Assembly (NCBI GenBank): GCA_007922225.1
Contig: ML679961.1
Location: 61,011,430-61,075,429, forward strand
Direction: 5' to 3'
Source: Emydura subglobosa
Taxonomy: Eukaryota; Chordata; Testudines; Chelidae
DNA length: 64,000 nt
Of the stretch, positions 1 through 12,175 are shown in pieces. Both the position numbers and the translations under genes were made by a program. The stretch's first letter is position 1. Every line of letters begins with the position of its first letter. The notes under the pieces were generated by a model. It worked only from the letters and a program-made list of their open reading frames with translations, did no database searches and was not told the DNA's origin.

Positions 1-642
1 CTCTTCAACTACTATTTAACCCTCTACCTGTTTTTCTCCTCTCTCATTCATGTTTGCACCCTGAAATCTTATTGGTTAAAATGCCTTAATATAAAAATCT
101 CACAAACTCAATGTTGAATCAGTTTATTCAATGCCTTTTAAAGAAAGAATCACTCTTCAATGTTACTTTGTTCATCTAGATCAGAAGTGTAGACTACTCT
201 GCACAAATACACGGATCACCAAATATAGATGACTGGATGTGCATTGATGTTTATTATGACCCTTCCTGTTAATTGCTATTTTAAATAAAATCAATCTGAA
301 ATATTACTAGCAAGTTGCGCACTAGCAACATATAGGACATTCCATAGAACATGGAAGCATTAAACTGCAACAATGTGGGGAATGGCATTGTATTAAAATA
401 ACAAAGCAAAGGTTAATGTTCAAGTGTGACAGAATGACTTAATTATGATTCATGTAGGCACTACTTTCCTATTAAAGGAGTAAACTACTGTCTTATCGCA
501 CTCTGTCAGCAGTGACTTATAAACCACTCCTAAGAATAAGCACAGCAGCAAGGAAATACTAATTTTTAAAAAGGCCTCAGCAATTACCATTTAAAAATTA
601 ATATGAGGAAACAGTGTTAAGACTGGAAGAGAACTTGAAGGC

Positions 643-679
643 CATATATATATAAATAAATATATATATAAATAAATAC
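643..679. repeat. AT-rich simple repeat
   Basis: Alternating atatat and aaataaat units. Confidence 0.9.
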
Positions 680-1145
680 AATTATGGAAAAGTGGTCACC
701 ACTGTTAAGACGAGTTTCATTATTCACTGTGAGCCTAGCTTTGTGTCCTCCTTTGGTCTATCATCAGAACAGTCTCAGATTTTATTTAAAAGTGTTGTCC
801 AGGTAACCTTTTAAAGATCTGGGGGACACACAAAAATTTGTTCATAGTTTTAAAACTCGCTTGTTTTGATTATACCCTAACTACAAAACAGCTTATTTGA
901 GAGGTTTCAAATAGCGGGCTTTTAATTTTTAGTGCACAGAATGAAATCTGACATGAAGCATCACTAACATCAAAAATCATGAGTTCAGGCCCCTCAAAAT
1001 AGTAACTTTTTAAATTGAGGTTCTTTTTATATTGGCCTTCTGGTTTTTAAGCGCTTAGGTTATTCTTGGGTCATGCTTTCATGCCTTTTTTTGCAACTAG
1101 GAGAGCTAGAAACTTACTTTCTTAAATGAAAGCTGAGCCTGTCAC

Positions 1146-1333
1146 CTCATCACTAGGAGAGTGGTGAAGCCCTGGAATGGGTTGTGGTGGAATCTGCATC
1201 CTTAGAGGTTTTTAATGTGTGGTTTGACAAACCCCTGGATGGGATGAATTAGTTGGGGTTGGTCCTGCTTTGAGCAGGGGGTTGAACTAGATGACCTCCT
1301 AAGGTCCTTTCCAGCCCTAATCTTCTATGATCA
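1146..1333 (+). mobile_element. CR1 LINE 3' fragment
   Basis: The 3' tail aligns by eye with the CR1 copy at 56158-56345. Both contain tcctgctttgagcaggggg, then actagatgacctcct and an end of the ttctatgat type, the CR1 family signature. Coding sequence is limited to a decayed piece equivalent to the last residues of ORF2. Confidence 0.75.
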
Positions 1334-3029
1334 TAAGATTCCAGGACCTGGGGGTTTTGAGAAAACAACAAAAAACCAGTAGAAACTCATGATAAAATTG
1401 TGAGAGCTGGCAACACTTGATATGATGAAAAGCATACTTTAAAGTTAGCCTGTGCTGAATTAGGAGTGTTGGAATGTTGCATAAGAGTCAAGTGCTTGGA
1501 GCATGCAGAATTAAAAGATCTGCATGCTATCGTGGGATTGGCTGGTTCTCTTCCCTACACCAACCTAGAGGTTGGGCTTCCGAAGTAGAACTGATCTGTT
1601 CTTATTTCCTCCTGCAGCTTTCTTCCTTGTTATACCAGATGTCAGCAGAATCTCAGTGAATTTACAGCCTTGCAGTTTGTACTTTGGTGTAGATACTATT
1701 GTCAGATGTTCATTTTTATTGGCCTACTGTGTGTGTGGAAACAGTTCGCAGCTATCACAATTATAATTCCCCTGAGTTTACGTCCTTAAAAGGCTCTCTG
1801 TGCTATCTTTTGATCAAACAGAAAGCTTCTGTTACAGAGGAAATGGTGTGGCCTCATAACTCTTCAAACTCTAGCTTTTAGCTGGATGGATAGGGATTTT
1901 GTGGTTGTAACTGTTAGAATACCTCTGATTTAAAAAAAATTATCTGTTTATACAATAAATACTGGAAATACATTACTTGTGTCTAAGGGTTTGTCTGCTC
2001 GAAGAAGTAACGCGGATTATGGGAGTGTGATTTCTAAAATGCATTGTGGGAAACTGTGCATAAGCATGTCTTGGTATCCAGAGGTTTTTAAGAGGTTCAG
2101 CTACAAAATTTATTAAAGGAGAAGATGCTACTAGCCACATAAATCATTGAGAATAAATGGAATTCACCTGATTATGAATATACTAATCAGGAAAGAATTG
2201 TGCCAAATATGACCAGGAGAAAAGGATAATAGCGAAGAAGCTTTCTCTTGCTCCAGCTATGGTAGCTGTGAATTTTCTTTCAAGATCTTAGTTTAGTATT
2301 TTTAGGTCAGGTCAGGCTTTGTAACCTGCTACCATAATGGCAGTAGATAACACCTTGCCACTGGCCAGTGCCAGGTACTGAGCCAGTGGTTAAGTAACTT
2401 GGCAAATCTAAGGAAGTGTCAACCCTTTTGGATAGATGCACGCCTGTGGAGGGTAGTGGGACTCTCAATGGCAGAAATGCCATCAAAAAGTGGAGGAGTT
2501 AAATCATGATTTAACTAATGGCAGCTGCAAACCAGAGGAAAGGCATTGGGAAACTATCCATTGTACTTTCTCACACCAGAGCTATTATAGTAGAACAAAG
2601 GCAAAGCAATCCATTTGTTCTTCTTCGAGTTCATGCTCATGTCAATTCCATTGTAGGTGCATGTGCGCCCCCCTACACAGTTACTGGAATTTTTTCCCCT
2701 CAGCAGTACCCATAGGGCCAGTTTTCGCGCCCCTTGGAGTCCCACACACATGCCATGGTATTTTAGGCACCACCAGCCCTACTCCCCCTCAGTTCCTTCT
2801 TTCTACCACTGACAGTTGCTGGAATTGTATTCATTGCTTGCTTCTGCAAGTGCCTCTTAGTGTTTTAGCAAGTGTTCTTAAGTAGTTGTTAAGTAGAAAT
2901 AGTTAATGTACTGTGGTAAATAGTTAATAGTTTAGTAGTTAAGGTTTAGTCCCCTTAGGGACCTCCACCCAGCAGCGGGGCATACCCCGATCCCCAGGCT
3001 TCAAGCCCTATAAATCTTGCAGCAAGCTC

Positions 3030-5265
3030 TTCCTGCTTAACAGTCCCTATGACTGTTGTCTAAAGTGCCTGGGGGAGTCGCATAGGAAGGACAAGTGCTG
3101 CATCTGTAAGGTGTTCAGACCAAGGACACAGAAAGAGAGAGAGATTTGTCTGAAGGCCTTACTGATGGAGGCCGCTTTAAGACCTGCCTCAGAGCCATCT
3201 AACTCGCTCTTGGTGCCAAGCACCGCATTGGTGCAGAGCACCCCTCCGGCACCGGAACCTCCATGGCACCGATCTTCTGCTTCATCTTCGAAGAAGAAGC
3301 AATGTTCAGAGAGGGGCTGCTCCCCTGCACCTTAAAAATCCAGGGATGCGGGGTTGAGCACCAGACCATGGCAGGTCCAGCAAGCCGAGCAGACTCTGCA
3401 GGGGCAAAGCTCGCCGTCTGGGGCCCTGAATCCTCCAAGGGAGCTTCCTCTGACTCTGGAGAGTGGAAGACAGCCTCCACAGATCATGGTGCCGTCGATG
3501 CTGGAGGCGTTTCAAGCAGCCAAGGACTTAATGGCCCTGCCCTTGCCCCAATGCCTATGTCCCAGATGGAGCAAGGGAAAGGAAAGGCTCTGGTATCGAA
3601 AGCCCCTGATGGGTCCCCCTCCTCGTCCCCTCTGATGGCTGCACTTCTCTCCAAAGCCCTGGCATACCTCCTCATGTCCCACCTCATCGGGGAGAAGGTC
3701 TTCTCCATCCCAGCACGGTCCCCGAGGGTGCGCTTACCATCTCTGGGCAGATCATCAGGGATGGAGAACTGATGGCGCAGGCCCTCAGTGGAGTCAACTT
3801 GGCACCGGTCTCGGTTGACAACACCTACCTTGGGCCCAGCGGGGCAGCACCATTCTAGATCGAGGCAACAGACGTTCACCGTCAGGAAGTCGGCACCGAT
3901 CACTTTCCCCGGTGCCATCGAGTTCATCCGTGCGTTCACAGCGCAGAACCCAGTCACCGGCAACAGGATGTTCCCCTAGGGAGGAGCAATGAATGCGTTG
4001 ATCCAAGGCACCGGGCACTCACCTGCAGTGCTACAATGTTCCTGATCTTCCTCCCACTGGAGGGTTTCTCTGACTTGGCACCATAGACAGTATTATCACC
4101 AGTCACCGGGCTCATGCTCCCCATCACCGTGGCATTGGTCATTGGAGCACCGGAGATCGCAGGAGACCAGATACCACTCGCCCTATGCACCGCTCCACAG
4201 GACGGGGGTCAGGCTCTGGTTGGCATTGGTTGCCAGGGAGCAAGTCCAGCTCCTCACGGGAGGACAAGTCCTTGGCTCCTCCCCCCAGCCAGTCCCATCA
4301 ACCGGGGGGCCAAGATCAAGACCCCTGTCCAACTGTGCCAGGATGGCCTTAGGGAAAGTGGCTAACCCAATGGCCCTTTTGGAATCTCTAGGGGTTCCCT
4401 GGCCCTTTCCCTCTAGTCATTGGGGAAACAGTTTGCAGCCCCGGCACCCCTGTCAGAGAGTCTCAGCCTGGTCTCGATGGTGGAGTCAGACCCACTGGAG
4501 GGGACATCTCTGGCGGTTCCACAGCAGCTGGGGGAAATGCCATCACCCTCTGTGCAGGGCCAGTCGTCTTCCTCCTTCCCGGACGAGGCAGTCACCACTG
4601 GGTCATCAGTTCCCCTGGAATGACTTCTGTGCCCACCAGGAGCTCCTCAAGAGGGTCGCCTCAAACTTGGGCTTGGAGGCGGAGGAGCTCCAAGAAACAT
4701 CGGACAACCTCTTCAATATGCTGGCAGCTGCGGTGCTGGCCTGGGTCACCCTACCAGTCCATGAAGGGGTTCTCAAGGTGGTTAAGACCTTGTGGCAAAT
4801 GCTGCCTTCTTTGCAAATGCTGCCTTCAATAACTTCTAAAAGGGAGAAGTACTACATCCCCACTAAAGGGTTCGAGTACTTGTTCACGCACCCTTCTCCG
4901 AGCTCCCTGGTAATGGCAGCTGCCAATGAGAGGGATAGATGGGGCAACCTGACACGACTCCCAGAAACAAAGACAGCAAGAAACTTGATCTTTTTGGGGG
5001 AGAGATTCATTCTACAGTGAATCTGCAATTCCGGATTGCTAAGCAGCAGGTTCTGTTAGGGAGGTATAATTATAACCTCTGGGATTCCCTGAAGCGCTTT
5101 GGCGAGACCCTGCCCCAGGAGCAGGCACCGGACTTTACCACCCTCCTGGAGGAGGGCAAGACAGTGGCCAGGGCTGTCTTGCAGGCAGCGTCTGATGTGG
5201 CTGACTCGGCTGCAAGATTGATGGCCTCCCCGATTTCCATGTGCTGGTGCTTGTGGTTACAGTAA
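3030..5265 (+). pseudogene. DIRS copy 1 gag-like ORF1 remnant
   Basis: Broken across all three frames. Near 3055-3105 the motif KCLGESHRKDKCCIC resembles the Cys/His cluster [14 protein letters not shown] of copy 3 (about 59690). A Ser/Pro-rich middle follows; the longest open stretch is 4142-5020. A conserved C-terminal block (about 4840-5090) contains YYIPTKGFEYLFTHPSP and LVMAAANERDRWGN, then in another frame LDLFGGEIHSTVNLQFRIA. The same blocks appear in copy 3 at 57904-58203. The function is assumed to be capsid-like from its position before RT. Confidence 0.7.
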
Positions 5266-5822
5266 TCTGATCTCTTCTAGGAGGTACAGCAATCCGTTCA
5301 GGATCTGCCGTTCCATGGAAGTGCCCTCTTCTCAGAGCAGACCAACACTAAGCTCAATAGGTTAAAGGACTCAAGGGCCATGTTGCGCTTGTTGGGCCTT
5401 TATACGCTGCAAGTCCCGCCTGCAGCAGCAGCAGGCGAGGTGCCAGGCCCAGTGCTTCGGGACCTATCGGAGAAGGGAAAGACACAGAAGTTTTAGGCGG
5501 CGCAGATCGGATCTGCCTTCCTCTGCAGCCAATCAGGCGACCCACTCCCAGTGCTCTGGTGGTCAGCTCCGATCATTTTGATGGTGCACCTGAGGACGGC
5601 CTTCCAGTCTCACACCAGGATCCTGCTTCTCTGCCATTTCAGAATCTGCTTGCCCCTTTCCTCCCAGCATGGACCCGTATAACTTCCGACCATTGCATTC
5701 TAGGGACCATTGCAGTGTGCTATACCCTGCAGTTTTCTCCCCCTCTCCCCCCCCTCCACATACCTCTCCATCCTTGTCCCTCTTCAGGGACCCCCTCATG
5801 AGCAACTCCTTATGTAAGAGTT

Positions 5823-6440
5823 GAAAAACATTCGCGCACTGGGAACTGCGGAGGAGGTTCCGGCAGACAGGAGAGTAAGAGGTTTTTATTCCCGCTACTT
5901 CCTTATTCCCAAGGTGAAGGGGGGCCTCAGGCTTATCTTGGACCTGCGGGGGTTAAACAGGTACATCAAAAAATTGAAGTTCCACATGGTCTCCTGAGCC
6001 TCTATCATCCCCTCCTTGGATCCGGGAGACTGGTATGCCGCCTTGACCTGCAGGACGCATATTTTCATATCTCAATATTTCCTGGACAGAGGCGCTTCCT
6101 TCGGTTTGTGGTGGGAGGTTTCCATTACCAGTTTATGGCCCTACCCTTTGGCCTGTCCTCTGTCCAAAGGGTCTTTACAAAGTGCATTGCGGTGGTGGCT
6201 GTGTATCTCAGGCGCCGAGGGGTTCAGATTTACCCTTATCTGGACGACTGGCTCATTACAGGCAAGTCGCAGGCACAAGGTCCATGCCAGTTTGGATTTA
6301 GTTTGGACAACTTGTCACCAGCTGGGTCTGCTGGTGAACGAACAAAAATCCACACTGATGCCAGCACAGAGAATAGTGTTCATTGGAGCCATGCTCCATT
6401 CTACACAGGTCAGGGCGTTCCTGCTAGGGGCTTGATTTGA
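5823..6440 (+). pseudogene. DIRS copy 1 reverse transcriptase remnant
   Basis: Translation shows RT blocks: YFLIPKVKGGLRLILDLRGL (about 5899-5957), GGFHYQFMALPFGLSSVQRV (about 6112-6171) and the catalytic box YLDDWLI at 6237-6257. The LPFGLSS and YLDDWLI forms are typical of DIRS RT. A stop in the first block (tga near 5996) and a frame change near 6100 show it is dead. It ends at a stop before the last RT subdomain. Confidence 0.82.
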
Positions 6441-6684
6441 AACCATGTCAAACCTGATCAGGAGCCTGCGAGCCTCACCCCTTTCAGTGGCTTAGACTTG
6501 CCTGCAGTTCCTGGGGCATATGGCGGCGTGTACCTACATGCTGTGTCATGCACATCTTAGACTCAGGCCAGTCCAGCTGTGACTGGCCTTAGCGTACGTC
6601 CTGAGCAGGCACCACTTAGACTAAGTGGTCACGGTGCCAGCACAACTCCTACCCTCCCTGGGATGGTGGTAAGACCCCCGGTCA

Positions 6685-7101
6685 GTGATGGAAGGGGTTC
6701 CCTTTGCTGACCTAGCCCCCTCGGTGACTCTCGTATCAGACGCATCGGACTTGGGATGGGGGGCACACATCAGGTTGGGTCACAGCATGCAGGGGACCTG
6801 GTCAGGGAAGGACCAGGGGCTGCATATAAATATCAGGGAACTCAAGGTGATCTGCCTGTCATGCGAAGTATTCCTTTCTTTCCGAAGAGGCAAGGTGGTC
6901 CAAGTTCTGACAGACAACACCGCTGCAATGTATATTATCAACAGGGAGGGTGGGGCCTGCTCCCTGGACCTTTGTCAGGAGACAGTGAGCCTTTGGAACC
7001 TAGTGATAGGGCACGATATCTACCAGGTGGCTTCACACCTCCCTGGTATCAGGAACCCCACAGAAGACTGCCTCAGCAGAACATTCGTACCTTGCCACTA
7101 G
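6685..7101 (+). pseudogene. DIRS copy 1 RNase H domain
   Basis: An open stretch of 138 codons. It contains VTLVSDASDLGWGAHI (first catalytic Asp), LHINIRELKVICLS (Glu), VVQVLTDNTAAMYIINREGG (second Asp) and HLPGIRNPTEDCLSR (final acidic position). All four acidic positions of the RNase H fold can be pointed to, so this module is the best kept in the element. It is out of frame with the RT remnant upstream. Confidence 0.8.
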
Positions 7102-7571
7102 TGGTATCTCTATCCATCAGTAGCCGATATGACTTTCCAGAGGTGGGGGTTTCCCCAAGTGGATCTTTGTTTCCAGGATCATCAGGAAATGCCGTCAGTT
7201 TTGCTTCATTTGAGGGCTAGACAATGGAGTGCTGTCAGACCCCTTCCTGCTCTCATGGTCAGGCAGGCTTCTGTATGCTTTCCCTCCCATCCCGTTGATT
7301 CACAGGGTTCTGTTAAAAAATCAAATGAGACAAGGTGAATGTCATTCGTATAGCACCCGCGTGACCCAAGTAGCACTGGTTCACAACGCTCCTGGAGCTG
7401 TCAGTTGCACATCCCCGTAACCGCCTCCCCCCTCCCTCCTGGAGCTGCCTGCTTGGCACAACCTGCTTTTCCAGGACTGGGGGGTGCCTTCTGCACCCAG
7501 ACCTGAAGTCCCTGCACCTGACAGTGTGGAGGCTGAGTGGCTGAGCCTAGAGGAGCAGGTCATGTTTAGCC

Positions 7572-8477
7572 AAGTGGAAGAGATTCACTTGCTGGGCTGC
7601 AGCCCAGGTGGTCATGTCCCACCAGGCATCAGTCCAGATGGTGTTAGATTATCTATTGCACCTTAAACTCCAGGGCCTATGCACTGCCTTGTTAAAGATA
7701 CATCTGGCTCAAGGAAGGTCAGTTTTCTGTTATGCCCTTGCAGTTAGGTTCTTGAAGGGTATAGAGAGACTTTACCCCCAGGCTAGGAACCTGTTACCCC
7801 CCTGGGACTTGAATTTAGTCCTCTCCAGGCTCACAGGGGCATCATTCAAGCCTTTGGCTACCTGCTCCCTATTGCAGCTCTCGTGGAAGGTAGTCTTCCT
7901 AGTGGCCATCACCTTGGCTAGGAGGGTATTGGAGATTAGGGCACTTACCTTGGCACTGCCTTACACAGTCTCTTATAAGGACAAGGTCAAGCTGAGGCCT
8001 CACCTGGCCTTTGTCCCGAAGGTGATGTCAGAATTCCCTGCCAATCAGGACATCTTCCTGCTTATGTTCTTCCTGAAACTGCATGCCTCAGAGGAAGAAC
8101 AGAGGTGGTACATTCTGGACGTGCGAAGAGCCCTGACTTTTTACATTGAGAGGACGAAACCGTTTAAGTCCACGCAGCTCTTCGTGGCAGTGACTGACAG
8201 GATGAAGGGCTTTACCTGTCTCTGAAGTGGATCTCCTCTTGGATAACCTCCTGCATTAGGTTCTACTACGAGCAGGCAAAGGTTCCCCTTCTGGGAAGTG
8301 TCATAGTTCACTCAACTAGAGCGCAGGCCTCTTCTGTGGCATTCTTGGCGCAAGTGCCTATTCAGGACATATGCAAAACGGCTACATGGTCATTTGGTGC
8401 ACACTATGCCACTGTTCAGTAGGCAAGGGATGATGCCAGCTTCAGCAGGGCAGTGCTGCAATTAGCTCAGCTGTGAA
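7572..8477 (+). pseudogene. DIRS copy 1 tyrosine recombinase remnant
   Basis: An open stretch at 7608-8225 covers VQMVLDYLLHLKLQGL (core-binding part) and VVFLVAITLARRVLEIRALT, where the ARR arginine is the first catalytic residue. After a frame change near 8222 the sequence reads SVIVHSTRAQASSVAFL, with the HxxR catalytic motif, then WSFGAHYATVQ, where the nucleophile tyrosine is expected. This R, HxxR, Y order identifies a YR-type integrase. Copies 2 and 3 retain homologous parts. Confidence 0.8.
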
Positions 8478-8560
8478 CTCTGAACCTGCCTCCAAGGTTC
8501 TGCTTGTGAGTCACCTACAATGGAATCGACATGAGCAAGCATTTGAAGAAGAAAAGATGG

Positions 8561-8851
8561 TTACTTGCCTTGTAACTGTTGTTCGAGATGTGTTGCTCGT
8601 GTCCATTCCATGACCTGCCCCCCGTCCCCGCTGTCAGAGTTGATGGCAAGAAGGAACTGAAGGGCCGTAGGACCGGTGGTGCTTAATATACCACAGCATG
8701 TGCGTGGGAGTCCAGGGGGTGCTGAAGCCTGCTCTACAGATACTCCTAGGGGGAAAAAGTTCTGGTAACCATACATGGGGGTGCGTACACACCTACAATG
8801 GAATGGACATGAGCAACACATCTCAAAGAACAACAGTTACAAGGCAAGTAA
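8561..8851. repeat. Palindrome-flanked unit appended to DIRS copy 1
   Basis: The arms 8561-8611 (starts ttacttgccttgtaactg) and about 8799-8851 (ends cagttacaaggcaagtaa) are near-perfect inverted repeats of about 50 bases. Read on the - strand, the interior (about 8640-8800) resembles the 5' end of DIRS copy 1 (2640-2810): the inverted-repeat motif, a tttttcccc block, tggagtcccac, and cagttccttctt. The unit therefore carries an inverted copy of the element's left end. Equivalent units follow copies 2 (start only) and 3. Confidence 0.75.
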
Positions 8852-9237
8852 AAGTCTTTTGGCACTGGATGGTGAGACACACACCCCCATACCCACCAAC
8901 CCAGGCCAGAAGGTGCAACAAAATAAATTGGAGAGCAGGCTCCAGCCATTAAGGGTACTGGTTGTTATGATGGTGCTGTATCACATCCTTTGGGAAGGCC
9001 AGTGCTTGATGTTTGCACTCAGGAAAAGAATGAGCTGAACCTTTGTAAATGAATCATCAGAGTAGGAACATGAGTACTAGGTAGGGGAGGGAAACTTTCC
9101 ATTGTCAAAGAATTGGAAAGATGTAAGATAGAAATATGTGGAATCTCAGGACTGCTTTGGAAGGGTAGGGGTCATTACGTGATAATGGATGGATATGCAG
9201 TTTACTCTTCAGGATCCAAGAAAAGGAGAGAATTGGG

Positions 9238-11895
9238 TTGCATTTATCTCATCTAAGGAGACATCAGAATGTGTTCTTGGCTATAATCCAGTTAGCAATA
9301 GAACCATCATTTGGCTTCAAGCAAAGCCAGTCCATACATCGATCAGACAGTTTATATTTCTACAATAGCAGCCGATGTGATTTGAGTTCTATGAACGACT
9401 TGGAGACACTCACTCAAACACCAAGTAAAGGCATCACCCTTATAATTAGGGATTTAAATGCAAAAGTTGGAGTTTTAAGTTCTCATAAAGAAATAATGGG
9501 AGACAATGGTCTAGGCTCACAAAATGAGAGGAAGACATTTATTTGAATTCTGCTGCTTTAGTCATCTGGTCATTAGTCTTCAACATCCTAAATGTTTATA
9601 CATGTGAAAGTCACATGACAGTATGACAAAGAACCAAATAAACTGTGATATACAGCAATGCTGAAAATAGTCTATCCATTGGACACTTTCCCAAATGCGG
9701 ACTGTGGGTTAGACCATCAGCTGTTAACCCCAAACATAAAATTAAAACTTAAAAAGATAAGACATTCAATAGATCCATGGTGAAAAGTTCCAGAGGGGTA
9801 GCCGTGTTAGTCTTTAAGGTGCTACAGGAATCTCGTTGTTTTTGCTGTATACAGACTAACAAATTTCTGTGGGCATTAGCATTAGTGGGCTGCAACCCAC
9901 TTCGTCAGCTGCATAAAATAGATCCATGGCATTTGAATTTGTCCAGAATCAACCAAAAATATGTAACTTCTGTCCAAGAATGGGTTGGAGGCATCGATAC
10001 CGGTGAAAGAGTAGAATAACCCCAATTAACTTTGGAATTAAATTAAAACCATTATGCTTGAAAGTGTCAAATCACACATTCCAAAAAGCCAGTGTCGGAC
10101 CGCACTACAATTAACTGAAGTGTTTTGAGCTGGCAGGAAAGCGATGAAGAGTGCAAGAGAATGGCTTGGAAATGGAAGAATATATGAGAGACCATAAGGT
10201 ACTGACCAGATGCAGACTAAACGAGACAAGCGACTATAAGGGCAAAATGTATGGAACTTGAGAAATATAAAGAGTAATAATAATAATAATACAAAGGCTA
10301 TGTTAACAGGGGGTTAAACTTCTTAAAGTTTTTTTTTCTGTGGTCAAACAAAAGATCCTAAGTTTTCATTGACGGTGATATTAAACACAGGTGGTGAGAT
10401 TACTGTGCCAATCTATATACTTCACCAGAGCCACTCATCATATACGATAACAGAAGAGTATGACGCTGGAGCCATCAGTCTTGGAAGAGGAAGTGTGTGC
10501 TGTTATGGAAAGCCTAGAAATGTACCAGATAATGTGCTTGCAGAATTGTTAAGTGATTGGAGAACACCATACTGATTTTATGTGGAAAATTTGTGAGGTA
10601 GGGATGACTAGAAATTGGCCAGAGGATTGGACAAAGGAAATTTTTAAGCCCTTACCAAAGAAGGGAGACGTAAATGTAGTAACTATCGTACCATCTCCCT
10701 GATATCACATGTGAGCAAATGTCTACTCTAGATAATCCAGGATCTCATGAAATGAAGGCTAGAAGCAGAACTACCCCCGCAATAAGATGGCTTCAGAGAG
10801 GTCCACGGCACACATGATCAAATAGTGAATATCTGTCATCACTGAAAATGTAGCATACAATCACTCTTTCATCATGTGCTTCATTGACTACATAAAAGTA
10901 TTTTATACTGTTTGACACAACCATCTCTGGAGGATGCTGGCAGACATGAGGATTCTAAAGCCTCTCATTGAATTCATTGGAAGTCACTGCCACCAAGAGA
11001 TGACCATGCAAATAGCTGTCAGTGGTTTTCCACTGGGCAGTATGAGACACAAGGGTGTATTTTGTCCCAAGAATTTATTATGAGACAAGCCTTGGAAAGC
11101 TTTGACAGAGTGGAAGGATCTGGGATGTCCATTGATGGACATGTCTTAACTGACCTCTGTTAACCTGATGACATGACGCTCTTTCCTAAAATAACCAATG
11201 CAACAAATATTGGAGTCTGTATAAAAACAGTTAGTGAGGAATATGGACTATTCCTGAATGCAATAAAAACAAAATGCATGTACATTGACACAACTAACAA
11301 AAACAGGCTGCAAGCAGACATCACAATTAGCTGTTAATCTGATAATTAAGCTGTAGAGGCAGTAATGAATTTAATTATCCGAGATCATACATATCCAACC
11401 AAGGAGATTGTTCCAAATAATTTGGAAAAAGACTAGGGCTTGCTTGCTCAGCTACAGCCTTCCTTAAAGTGTACAAAAACCGTGGCATCTCGAAATGTAC
11501 AAAGCTGTGACTGGTGAAAAGCCTAATTTTTTTCAATAGTGATGTATGGATGTGAATCATGGAAAGCGAATGCTGACAAAAAGAAAACTGAAGGTTTTGA
11601 AAAGTGGTGCTGGCAAAGACTTGCATATATCCTGGATGGGGAAAAAAGACAATTGTTAGGAAATATTATTAAATGATATTAAAATGTTAGGAAATATTAT
11701 TGGGAAAAAGCAGTTGATGTATGTATTTTGATCACATTAGGCATAGAAATGAAAATAATCATTCCTTCCATAACTTTCTCAAGGTTGAGGGTTATGGTGG
11801 TAGAGGACAATTAGCCAGGAGGGATGGATAGTGTTTGACAGATCACTGGAATGTCAGATGCTGAGTGGATGGATCGTGAAGACTTCCAAAATTCT
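9238..11895 (+). mobile_element. RTE-like (APE-type) non-LTR LINE, decayed
   Basis: Fragments appear in the right order. The endonuclease motif LIIRDLNAKVG (about 9430-9465) corresponds to the GDFNAKVG box. RT blocks follow: CFIDYIKVFYTV near 10879, QGCILSQEFIMRQALESF near 11052 and the catalytic-type PDDMTLF near 11167. A C-terminal VMYGCESW...KWCWQRLAYI lies near 11541-11630. The C-terminal ESW and WCWRR pattern is found in RTE/BovB-like and related LINEs; the exact clade is not resolved. Many stops and frameshifts. A SINE-like repeat is inserted at 9781-9916. Confidence 0.65.
9781..9916 (+). mobile_element. SINE-like repeat nested in the LINE, 13-bp target duplication
   Basis: A 136-bp insert bounded by identical 13-mers aatagatccatgg at 9768-9780 and 9917-9929. 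It contains gtagccgtgttagtctttaa and ends in cccacttcgtcagctgcat. A second member lies in the opposite orientation at 47044-47128. Removing the insert and one 13-mer restores the LINE frame (…SID, PWHLNLSRIN…). The family is common in sauropsid genomes, but I cannot assign a name. Confidence 0.75.
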
Positions 11896-12055
11896 GCTGT
11901 GACGTCACCATTATTCAAAACTGCATAAATGGATTGTTTATGGAAAAAGATGGGGACCTATAGAATTGGCTTGAGCCTGCTACATTGCAAATGCTTGGGC
12001 TTTGCAACCATCATGGTTCTGACCTGCAACCCGCTTGCTATTCCATTCCCAGACC

Positions 12056-12175
12056 CAGGGGTGCTGGAACAGTTTTTATAGAGGAGGTGCTGAGAGCCAT
12101 TGAACCAAACTGTAAACTACTTCAAGCCAGGGGATGTGGCAGCACCCCCCTGCACTCCTAGTTCCAGCACCTGTG
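12056..12175. mobile_element. hAT-like MITE (120 bp)
   Basis: Terminal inverted repeats caggggtgctggaac (12056-12070) and gttccagcacctgtg (12161-12175). Flanking 8-bp duplications are cccagacc (12048-12055) and cccaggcc (12176-12183), one mismatch. CAG...CTG-type ends and 8-bp target duplications are hAT features. No coding capacity. Confidence 0.7.

Larger units (their letters stand above)
2620..8551 (+). mobile_element. DIRS-type YR retrotransposon, copy 1 (near full length, decayed)
   Basis: About 5.9 kb bounded by inverted repeats. The left arm is 2620-2659 (starts cttcttcgag, ends tgtaggtg) and the right arm 8512-8551 (starts cacctacaat, ends tttgaagaag); they are reverse complements with a few mismatches. 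Inside, in order, are a gag-like region (about 3000-5260), reverse transcriptase (about 5823-6440), RNase H (6685-7101) and a tyrosine recombinase (about 7572-8477). This order, with YR replacing a DDE integrase and inverted instead of direct terminal repeats, defines DIRS-like elements. All modules have stops or frameshifts, so the copy cannot be autonomous. It lies in a NUMB 5' intron in gene orientation. Confidence 0.88.

Noticed and set aside
3263..5020. Several open frames on both strands as host genes
   Set aside because: They lie inside the gag part of DIRS copy 1. Their openness comes from Ser/Pro-rich, GC-rich composition, and the conserved blocks are those of the transposon.
8561..8851. 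Long palindrome as a CRISPR-like array or structured ncRNA gene
   Set aside because: There is a single inverted repeat pair, not regularly spaced direct repeats, and the content is derived from DIRS termini.
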